64,000 bases of DNA, taken from contig OZ024927.1 of NCBI GenBank assembly GCA_964017235.1, positions 49,171,293 through 49,235,292 on the forward strand. Reading direction: 5' to 3'. The position numbers were made by a program, and so were the translations under genes. Origin of the DNA: Sabellastarte sp. h YS-2021. Lineage: Eukaryota > Annelida > Polychaeta > Sabellida > Sabellidae. Below the pieces are notes generated by a model, which was not told the origin of the DNA, made no database searches, and saw nothing but the letters and a program-made list of their open reading frames with translations. Shown one piece after another: positions 42,882-54,800 of the stretch (its first letter is position 1; the number at the start of each line of letters is the position of its first letter).

Positions 42882-45800
42882 ATGGAGTTTAAAATGAAAG
42901 TTTTGTGGTTTTGCTGTCTTTTTGTAATTGTAGGCGTAGATGCCACATTAAACAAGAAATCATCATTAGCTTCAAATGGGAATCCATCAGTTGACATAAA
43001 CTACAAGACCTTGTATTTTGAGCAGCAGGTGAGATACTTGAAACTGCGAAATTTCTGTGCCGAGTACTGCACTGTCTAGTACAGTACCGAGTACACTGCT
43101 CAGTAGTTATTAGCTGACTGAAATATTAAATGTATTTCTTAGTGAAGGAAAGCAATAGATATCTACTATTGTGTCTCACAACAGAATTAAAGAAACTATG
43201 ACATTTTTTTTCTTTTATAAACAACTACAGTAACTTTTTTGTGGCAGTAGTCCTTACCTTAGACCGAGTTTTCTGTCCCAAAATATGCTTTTTTAAAACT
43301 GATGGATGGCATTTTGGGACAGAGTTCCTCGCCACACAAAAACTTCAATATCTCAAAATTACTGTCACTTTAAACTTTAAAATATCCACTTAAATGTATT
43401 AACAGTATAATTAAAGCATTTAGATGCAGGAACACAATTTTCTGTGTTTGCATGTAATATAGACACTTTTTCTGCACTCCTGTTTGTATAAACAATGATG
43501 AAATTTTGCAAGTGAAATAAATTTTGGTAAATATATCCATTAACTATGCAAAAAGTTTATTTCTTTTACTGCGGGGCACATCCTTGATACTCAAGGTGGT
43601 AGCGGGATACATGCATATCGCACCCACTTCAAATCGCTACCACCAACTCGCACCCACAAATCGCACCCATTTTAAAAATGATATTTTATGATAGGATTTT
43701 TGTTTAAACTCACGGCATTGCACTATCAGGCTCGACAATTCAGTTCATTTATTGGCGGTAGATGTGCTTGACAATCGCATAGAATATATATGCGGTCACA
43801 GAAATCTGTGGGGTTTCCCAATATATGTATGTGTAGAAAATATGTTACTTCAAGATCAAAATTCACGGACAACTCATTAATATTCATGAGGTCACGGATG
43901 AGGTCGCTGGAATATTTGTGCACACATAGGAAATATTTGACGATTCACGGTATTCTGTGGGGTTTCCCAACATATTTTAACTCATTTTATTTCAGTGAAT
44001 CAATGCCCCAACATACAAAAGTGATAAAAGACAAAGGAGAAAAAGATGAAATAAAAAAACTGGGTGCGATTTGTGGGTGCGAATTAGTGGTAGCGATTTG
44101 AAGTGGGTGCGATATGCATGTAAATTGTGGTAGCCTGGTACATGTTTAATGTCAGGATGTGTGCCATTTGTTGCCCTTCAGGACGTTTATGTTTTTTGCA
44201 TACTTATGCCATCTGTCTCTCACCAATACATCCATCTTTTAAATATTGGCTGAGAGACAGGTTAATTGGTCTACCTTACCTAGACATGGTTACCTACTTT
44301 ACTTGCATGTAGAGCCGTGGCACGACCCCACATAAAACTAGAGATTTGCAAAAAATCATTTTCTGTTGAATAAAACTTGATAAAAATGACTCTAAATGGT
44401 TTGATATATTTAAAAGCAGTTGATATTAAGCCAAGGACACAACAAATACAATATGTGTATAATATATGTGCTATTTTATACAGCTTTTATAACAAAAGAG
44501 CATTTTCAAATTTTTGGAGAAATGGTCCAAAAAGTATTGAAAATGAGGAAATATAATTTATCTTTTTGTCAAATATGTTTGCATATTGACTGACTGTTGA
44601 GGTTAATGTAACAAAATAGTTGTGAGAACAGTTGTGTGTATAATTTTTATGGTATTTGTGTTTTATGCAAATCTCTAGTTTTATGTGGGGTCATGCCACG
44701 GCTCTACACGCAAGTAAGTAGAGCCGAGGTAACCACGTCAGGTCCTTACCTTAAGTACCCGACTATGCTCCGTACTTAAGGTAAGGACTTATGTGGCACA
44801 TGCACACCTAAAGTATCAGTTCATGCTGATTAATAATAATAGACATATATATGGTATTACAACTTTAATACAGTGTTGTTGTTTTTTCTGAGATCGATAT
44901 GAAACCTGCATTTATTGTTGACAGCAGTCACTAGGGACTGTCGCACATCAGTGATAGTGGAGGAACCCCCATATATTGTTTATGTGCAACAGTCCCTAGT
45001 GACTGTGGTTGACAGCATACAGAAAGCAGAGTTAAGTTACAATGGTGGTGTACCAGTTCACGCCCATCTACATATTCACATCCAACTCTAGATAAATTAA
45101 AGACCATCACAGTTACACAATAAATACCAATGTGTATGATTAACTTTAGAATTATCTATGACCTGGTAAGCATATTTTCTATCAAAAAGTATCAATCTTT
45201 AAGAAAATTGAAGGTGAACGCAAATTGGTACATGGGCGTGAATTGGCCCACCACCACAACCCCAGTATCCTTGATTTGAGGGTCTTGTTAAGCGCGAGCT
45301 CTAGCAAGGCTCGCCCTTCTAGAGATCCCTTTTTTCATTTTTTTTTTCTTTTGGTCACCAGACTTTCATGACTTATGGCATAGCGTGATGAGTACCTGTC
45401 TCATCACTGAAACTAAGCAGCAATGGGCTGCATTAGTACTTGGATGAGTGACTGCATGAGTGCACTACTCGTATCTCTGATGGTCTTGCAGCTCACTCTA
45501 GTAGACCAAAACCCCTTTTGGCCTTGTTAATTTGAGTGTAGCTATTTTCTTGGATGTAAGAGCATCCAGTCTCACTTTGTAAAAGATAAAATTATATTTT
45601 ATGGTTTTTAAAACATTTTGAATGCTGCAAAACAGAATCTTTGGACGTGAAATAAGCTTGTAAAAAAGTTAAACCTGGCAAATCATCAAGACACAAGGCT
45701 GCATAAGTACTGCTCAAAAAATTGTCACCTACAGTAAAAATCCTTAAATATAAGTAATATTTATATTTGAAAAAAATAGAGTACATGCTTTCCACAGCAG

Positions 45801-48800
45801 TGTATAATTATATGCTAAAAGTTCAATGTGAAGTTTTAACATTCTCATAAAATGCAGGTGACATTGTCACAGAATGAGTCATTTAATGATGTACCATTTT
45901 CAAAATAGTTCCTAACACAATAACACATTGAAATTTCGGTGGATTTAGAGCATCCATATATGTGGATATCAGCTTCTTTTACTGAAAAAGGTAGTTAAAC
46001 CAATTAAAAAAACCCATTGTTTTTCCTTAATGTCCACACTGTGAAATATATTTTGAGATTTATAGAAAGACAAAATGTTTCCATCACTATGTGTACCTTA
46101 CAGGTTGATCACTTTAGTTTTGCAAACCAAGATCTTTATCAAATGAGGTATCTTGTTAATGATGAGTATTGGGACAACAATGGAGGACCAATTTTCTTCT
46201 ACTGTGGAAATGAGGGGGATATTGAATGGTTTTGTAATAACACGGTAAGTATAAGACCAGTTGCTTTTAATAATCTTTTTCACATACATATATATAAACT
46301 TGCACAGCACTAAGGATTAAGCTTGCTACACAGACACATACAATAACATCTAACAACTTAAATGTTGAAAACTTAAAAACTAAAATTATTTGTATTTGTT
46401 AATGAAAGGTTTGATAATAAAATAAAATCTTTAGTATTTGTTAATAAAAGGATTGCTCTGTGAGTGTTTGTAATCTTGTAAGAAATGTCTTGTCTTTTAT
46501 CCAGGGCATAATGTGGGAGTGGGCACCAGAGTTCAAAGCAATGATTGTTTTTGCAGAACACAGATATTATGGCAAATCACTTCCATATGGAAAGAATGTA
46601 AGATGGTATCTTCTATTTGTAATGCAGGATACATCATTTTATTTAATTTCAGAAGAAAAGTCTATTGCAATAGTGGTGCATAAAGTACAGATATCATTAA
46701 CATGGATCCTTAAAATATCAGTACCAAAACTGTCTTGAAAAAAAAAGTGAAAAGGTCATTTAAATATAAAGGTCAAAATTATATGTAAAAACAACTTAAA
46801 TGCTGTCTTATAATATTGAAATTTGCCCTGTACAATTTCTGAAAGCTGAGAAGAAAACATTTGTGTCAGTAATGTAATATTCAGTGGCTGAGTAATTTGC
46901 AAGTTTTGAATTTAAACATGTGGCTGTCACCAATGTTGTCATTGGTGTACATTTAACCCATGGCAACATATGACATACACTGAAGCCCAGGGACTGGTTT
47001 TACAAAAAATATAGCCTGGACTTTGAGCTTGTGGTCTTAGATGTAACGGGTTTCATAAAGCAACAAAATCAAAACATTGGCTAAATTTTGGGCTGATTGT
47101 TTAAGTCCACCTGGGAGTGGGTGAGTGGAGTGGGTTTAATTTTTTGTAAACAAAGACTTAAATATCGCGGCCATAAATCTTTTCCGCTTTAAAATTTGAA
47201 ATAGCTGAAAATAATGTATAAATATATAGAAAACCTCCCTAAAGTAGTTTTAGAAGCTTTTATGTGGTGACTAGGTTTTTCATGAATCAACAATGCTTTT
47301 CTGAAGATATAATGGATCAAAAAGGATATATGTCACCAGTAGTCACTTTTAAGTGTAAGATCTTTTGTGAAAACAGCCCCAATTCTAACATAATATAAGC
47401 TGTTAAATGAGAAATAGTACCCCATACTTTGACCTTTGTAATATGCTTATCTGACTTTCAACAGGACAAAGATCACATGGGTTACCTCACCTCTCAGCAG
47501 GCTCTTGCAGATTTTGCCACCCTCTTACTTCATATGAAAGCCACAGTTGAGGGAGCAGCAAACAGCCCCATCATAGCATTCGGTGGTTCATATGGTGGGA
47601 TGCTGGCTACTTGGTTCAGGATGAAGTATCCTTATGTTGTACAGGGGTAATATTTCCTGTTCAGTGAATCTTAACTCTTTAAGGAGTAGAGTAACGGGTT
47701 GTTGGAGTATTTTTTTACTAAAAGGGTGCTAGTTTATGCTGAAGTATTACAGTTTTCTTAATATCCACATAAAAGTTGTCATTCTATGATAAATACTTGT
47801 TAAAGAGCACAGTATATGTCAAAGAAAGGAACACTAGTTTTACTCATAACAGTCCTATTGCTTAGAATAACAAGAACACCCAGAGAGTGCAAACTTCTGT
47901 CAAAGTCCAACACCTTCAATATTGCTCATGAGTACAATGATATAAATTCTTTCCAACATTCTTGGACCCAGGCTGTAATCTGTATCACCACCAAAATTGA
48001 ATCAACCCTTCTTTGAGCTATTGTTGACATTTCATGAAAATTCATCAAAAGCTGTCTATAACTTTTCAAGTTATTTTGCAAACAGACAAACAAATTTATA
48101 ATGCCGAAAACATAACCTCCTTGGTGGAGGTAATTATTGCAATTGTGGTAAGACCAAACAACTATTTTTAATTACCAAATTAGCTTAAGCCAATCACTGT
48201 CTTTCCTCCCATGTCAGTGTTTGACGTTTCATGAAATGTTATCTATACATTTAGCTTTTACATGATCAAGTTATACGTTAGATGATGAAAATTGCCATGG
48301 TTTTTTTAAAAGCAATCTACTATTTCCATCCCAATGCTAAGTAAATTGCATTCTCTGTGTAGTTCCTTGACTGCTACAGCTGGATGTTTGGACTTCCTCA
48401 AACATTTCATACTTGACATTTAAAAGTGGATTCACATGTTATAAGATTTATTTTAAGGTTTAATGTGAATATTTCTCTTTGTATAGTTCCCTTGCTGCAT
48501 CTGCACCCATCTGGATGTTTGGTAATCTCACTCCCTGCGACTCCTTTTACAAAACAGTGACAGCAGACTTCACCAAGTCTGGACCAAACTGTGCAGAAAA
48601 CATAAAGAAGTCATGGAAAGTTATGGACTCCTTTGGTAGTACAGGTAACTGTTGTTAGTGAAAAGTTTCTTGATAGTTTAATTAGTTTTATGAACTCAGT
48701 GTGCTATATAGACCTGAAAGATATCCAACAATTGCTTGCACCTGATGCTCCATTCTATGTGATTCAGACCTAACAAATTACCCTTCAGCTGGGCCATCAT

Positions 48801-51800
48801 GGTCAAAACTGTTATATTCAAATAAATATTATAACCTTACAAGATTAAAGTGTATTACTGATGTTTCTCTTTATTGATTAAAGTGCGTGTATTTCGTGTA
48901 ATTTTTATAGATCAGATGTTAGACTACAGGTGTAGTATGAAGTATTTCCTAGCCATGTTTTTACATTCCTTGCAGATTTGTGAAAACCCCTTTTGTCTAG
49001 TACATTGAACTTCTACAGTGTTTTTAACCATTTCAAAGGGATACATTGAGTATGTCTTTCACAGGTTTTCTGCTGTATTTCCTTTCCTGTAAATTACATT
49101 AATGTTGTGAACTTGTGAGTGCTTTTTTTTTCCTCCAAACTGTAAATTAGGGTATAGTTTACATGCTATTTTTAACAGTCTTTTTCAAATATAGATTCAG
49201 ATTGTGTGGTACCAACTAGGACTGTGTAGTTTGATTGGCATACAATGAGTATTTTTTTGCAGATTCAGGCCGCGCTTTCCTATCCAGTACCTTCCATCTG
49301 TGCAGTCCACTCACCTCTCAGGATGATGTGGGCGAGTTGAAGGGCTGGCTGTACAACATGTATGGAAACCTGGCCATGGTGGATTACCCCTATGCTGCTA
49401 GCTTCCTGGAACCTCTACCAGCATGGCCAATAAAGGTAAGGTTAATTAGCTGGCTAAAAATACTATTTATCATTACCATGAACACCTTAACAGATGCAAG
49501 ATTGGTGAAATTTTTTTTTTCTTTTGAGTCGGGCTATAGTGGATTACCAATATACAGCATGATTTCTGGAGTCTACATATTCTTTGCCAATAAAGGAATG
49601 TAAATGAACTGGCTTGAATGTAGTGTAGTAATTAGCGATAAGGCGGTAGCAGATTTTTCTTTGTGCTATCCAATTCCGAGATACCGAAATAATTTGTGTT
49701 TTAGTATTTCCCCAATCAAACCGACTTTCAACAGGAAATTGAATTGATCAAAACAAAACAGGTTCATCAAAAATCACTACTAAACCTTAAAATTTGCAAA
49801 AAATACTGGATAAAATATAAGAATTTCTTTAGATTTGAGGTAAATTAAATTTTGAAAAATTTCATGTTTTCCAACGATTATCTGCTCTGACAATCGACAT
49901 GTCAGAATTAAGCGGCCCGCAAGGGATGCTTGTTTGTGTATGGGAGACCTTCAGGCTCCGCCGGCTCCGCATTTTGTTTTCCTTATAACTCTGTAACCGT
50001 TAGGCGGATTCTTTTCAAATTTGGCAGGTTTAGGCAGTAGCCTTGGGTAATTTTTTTGAATATGCTGCAGTGACATTTCAACCAATCAGAGAGGTCACAT
50101 GACCAAAAAAGTCTTTTTTCGATGGGGAAGCTTGTCCGGATGATAACTTGAAAGGAATTTTATTAATTCACCTGAAACTTGGCAAATACATTCATTCTAT
50201 TAAAATCTGGAAATCATTAGATTTTGGCATTGATTGGTTAAGAAATGGCCGAGTAATTAATGATTAATTAATCATTATGAATTTTCCAAATAAGGAAAAC
50301 ACAAAAATGCTTATATCTCAAAAACCTTGCTAGATAGAGCGATTTCGACGAAATTTTTGAGTTAATATTTCTTTTCAGCATTTCAGTGAAATGGTCTTGA
50401 TACCATAATACCATTTCATCCCTTAAGATGGCATGGATTGGGGGTTCAATGCAGTGATATTGTGATCGGGTATATAATTTTAAGAAATTGCATATAAATT
50501 GTGTCTCAAAGACATAATTTAGTGGCACAACATATAAATTAATAAAGAAAATGAATACAGTAGATCATTATGTCGGACAAGGAGGTAAGAAAAATGAAAG
50601 TCTTAATATTATCCCTCACATTTTATGCAGTGATTGGGTATGGCCCTACCATTTGAAAATTCTAGTATCAACATTGTATAATAATATTTCCATGATTAGA
50701 GGATATGGTGGATAATCTATGCATTGTCTATTGCTCGGTTTTCAGGCGGGTTGCATGTAACCAACCCACCTATTGGATTGATGTTTCCAGACTCTAACTC
50801 GAACACGCTTTGTTCAATCAAATTCAAACTTGACAGGGAGATAGATTACCATCATAGCTAAGTTGCTTTCGAAATTGGTGCAATTCCGTCCATTCAATTG
50901 TCCGTTTTTTGTCTGTTTGTCCATCAACATTTCCGTTTTCGGACTCTTAACTCAAAAATGCTTTCTCCAATCGAATTCAAACTTGCCAGGGAGATAGATC
51001 ACCATCATAACTAAGTTGCTTTCAAAATTGGTGTAATTCCATCCATTCATTTGTCCATTTTTTGTCCGTTTGTCGACATTTCTGTTTCCAGATTCCAACT
51101 CGAAAATGCTTTGTCCAGTCGAATTCAAACTTGACAAGGAGCTAGATCACCATCATAGCTAAGTTGCTTTCGAAATTGGTGTAATTCCGCCTGTTCGTTT
51201 GTCCATTTTTTGTCCGTTTCTCTTTCCATCAACATTTCCATTTCTGGACTCTAACTCGAAAATGCTTTGTCCAATTCAAAGTTGACAGGGAGATAGATCA
51301 CCATCATAGCGAAGTTGCTTTCGAAATTGGTGTAATTCCATCTGTTCGTTTGTCCGTTTCTTGTCTGTCTGTCAACATTTCCGTTTCTAAATTTAATTAC
51401 AGCAGTCGCTAACCTTATTGCTGCCTGCACAACCTGCCTTTTTGAGCATCTCTGACCATCTTGTGTCTATGCTTTCTTGGCCAGTAATGCAATAGAATAT
51501 TAGCAGACTAAAATGCAATGAAATGTAATTACATGTGTCAGTAGAGTTAACACCAAACACTTTCAAGAAAAGTAGTCTGTTTTCTTTTAGTTGATTTATT
51601 TGCGGTAGCCAGTTCTTCAAATCGTTTCAGTCTTGTACATTCAACAGGTATTTTAATTTATGGCAAGCTGTAAATGTGAAAGAAATATTGAAAATCAATT
51701 TGATTGCAACACAGAAAAAAGCTGATAATATTCCATCCCAATAAAGTTACAATAGATTTCTAACCTTTAAAAGCAAAGTCACAGCAAATAGCATAAAAAT

Positions 51801-54800
51801 TTTGACAGAAAATAGATTTCTGTTGAGTTATTGATTGTGGAATCTGGTTATTCGTGATAACTGGTTATTCTGATCTATTGCAATAAAAAGTTATTCTAAC
51901 TATAATTTGTTTAAGTAAAGTAGTATATGAAAGTTACACATTTGTCTGATGCCTGTTTATATCTTTGCATACTAAAAAGCACTGGTTCAGGAAATCAGTA
52001 TAAATGTACTATATTTATTGAGTTTCTTGAATTATCAATAACAGATGGTAATATGGAATATATGTCTGAAAGCATAGATTTTTCAAACAATAGACATTAT
52101 TGAAGAGTTTTGATGTAAGGTCATTCTGGTTTTTTTTTTCAGCATTAAAAGTGACTTAAAATATTTAGTTAGTATAGCTTTTTCAAACAGTAGACATTAT
52201 TGATGAATTTTGATGTAAGGTCTTTATGGTTTTTTCTTTCTTTTTTTCAGTATTTTCAATTTTTTGTCAGTGCAAAGACTTGTTTGAGAAGAAATTTTGA
52301 ATTTGAAAAAATGCTTGTGTATGTTTTGTGAAATATTATACTGTATGCAACAAATGCATGTTCAGTAATTTGAGTATAATTAGTTGTCATTCTGCTGGTT
52401 AAAAGATTATTTTGGAATTATATTTCAATTTCAAAATTAAAGTGATCTGTTTTACCCCACAGCCCTTAAGGGCTGTCGGGGTATTGTTTTTACCTGTGGT
52501 GGGTGGGCAGTGGGAAAAGTTTGTCCGGGGTGTATCTCAGAAACCATAAGGTGTAGGAAATTGATACTTATTAGGGACATTGGTTAGGGGGTGTAGGTGT
52601 GCAATGTCATGGTGTGACCTTGATTTGATCTTTGACCTTGTCGCCGGAGTGACCTTGAGTTTGAAAATCTTGTCCGGGCTATATCTTGGAAACCGTAAGG
52701 TGTAGAAGGTTGATACGTGGTTGGGACATTGGTTTGGGGATGTAGGTCTACAATGCCATGATGTAACGTTGATATGACCTTTGACCTTGCCGTAGTTACC
52801 TTGACCTATAAAATCTTGTTCAGGCTATATCTCGGAAACCGTAAGGTGTAGGAAGTTAATACTTGGTAGGGACATTGGTTGGGGGTTTTTGGTATGCAGC
52901 ATCATAGTGTGACATTGATTTGACCTTTGCTGTACTGACCTTAACCGATAAAATCTTGTCCAGGCTGTATCTCAGAAACCGCAAGGTATAGGAAGTTGAT
53001 ACTTGGACATTGATCCAGGGCCATTGGTTAAGGGGTGTAGGTGTGCAACATCATGGTGTGACCTGGATTTGACCTTGCCATAGTGACCTTCGCCTTTAAA
53101 ATCTTGTCTGGGCAATATCTCGGAAACCATAAAGTGTAGGAAGTTAATATGTGGTAGGGACATTGCTTGGGGTTGTAGGTGTGCAACATTATGATGTGAT
53201 CTTGATTTGACCTTTGACCTTGTCGTAGTGACCATGAGTTTGGTAAATGTTGTCTGGGCATTCTTGGATTCCATAAGGTGTAGAAGGTTGACACTTGGTA
53301 GGGATATTGGTTTGGGGGTATAGGTGTGCATCATCATGGTATGACCTCTAACTTTGGCTATGTCAAAGTGTGTTTACCTGCCATATTTGAGACGTGTTTC
53401 TCTTATGACAAATATATATGGATTGCTGTAACTTATTATTTTGCATAATTGTGCTATTTGCATTGACAGCTATACCACAAATAAGAAATTTTATAGCTTT
53501 GTAATTTTTAGTTTACTGAGTAACACTGTCATCTTGCTATTGAATTATGTGGTTTTAATTTTATCTTTACGTACATTTTCTTTATCTTGGACATTATTTT
53601 CTCTACTTAAACATTATTTGGACATATATATACGGGCATCTCCGATGCTGTTTTATTTTAATTCTTTCTATTTTAAGTTGTCATTGTTTTCAGCCAAAAT
53701 GTGTAACCATGTTGAAAATGCTAAAATTCTATTTCTAACTGTAATTTTTCTAATTCAGACTGCACTTTAATGTATGTATGTCATACAGCTAAATATTTAC
53801 AGAGTCTTTGCAGTAACTCCTCTATGGTTTATAGATTTGAAAAACCTTAAAAAGTATTGCAATGTATAATTATTTCAAATTTTACAATATTTTTATGCCA
53901 TACTTAAATATTTTACAGCATATTTACTGTAACCCTTCTAATGTTAGTAGATTTTAAAAACATTAAAAACTTAATATATTTACAAGTATTTCAAATGTTA
54001 TGATATTTTTAATGATTTTTTTTGTTACAGGAATGCTGTGAACACCTAATTGATAAAATAAAAAAATCGTACCAATATTCTATTATTAATATGAAAATAC
54101 AAAATTGGGATAGCAGAAATGATTAAATTTGAATATTGGGACAATTGAAGTCTCCCTGTATTTTAAATACAGCCAGGACCCTTTAAAGAAAACCCTCATA
54201 ACATGTGGAATGCACTTTCAGCTGTTCCATGCAAACTCACTTCCTCTGTCATGTGGATATAATCCTGTTTTTTAGTATAAATATTTTTGGCCACTTGAGA
54301 TTTATTTTAATGGGATCTAATCCAATGAGTAGAAATGGATTAGATTAATTGTAAAGACAGAATATAGAATTCTAAAAAATTCTAATTCTAATAGCACTTT
54401 TATAGCGCTTAATCTCCGTCAAAAGACAGACTCTAAGGCGCATCACACAAAAACATTGTTCACTATTCAAAAACCAGAGACATTGCAGGGGTCAGCACCG
54501 CGGAGAAAGCAGAAAGGAGATTGGAAATTTAGGGTGGGTATGCTTTTCCAAAGAGGTATGACTTCAACTGTGACCTGAAAGAGGCAAGTGAGTTTGCAGA
54601 GCGGACCTCATCAGGAAGGTCATTCCAAATCATAGGTGCGTCATACGCAAAACTGAGTCCAAAATGTTTTCGAGACTTGAAAATTGAACCAAAGTGGGGA
54701 ACCTCAAGAAATATGCCATCAGATTGACTTCGACGAGTGTTATATGCACTATGTCTGGGAATGAGGAAGGGTTCAAAGTATTTGGGGTTACCACTGTGTA

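Larger units (their letters stand above)
43029..46103 (+). other. PRCP intron 1
   Basis: A 3.1 kb intron that holds the TIR element at 43609, the MITEs at 44301 and 45042, two hairpins and the 5S-derived repeat. I see no other gene. It starts GTGAGA and ends in TACCTTACAG. Confidence 0.8.

Noticed and set aside
45362-45482. Functional 5S rRNA gene
   Set aside because: Only the internal control region is preserved; the 5' part and terminal stem are degenerate and no T-run terminator sits at the right place.
52972-53337. 121-codon minus-strand frame with HDVAHLHP-type repeats
   Set aside because: It arises from satellite array A, changes frame between units and has no gene context.
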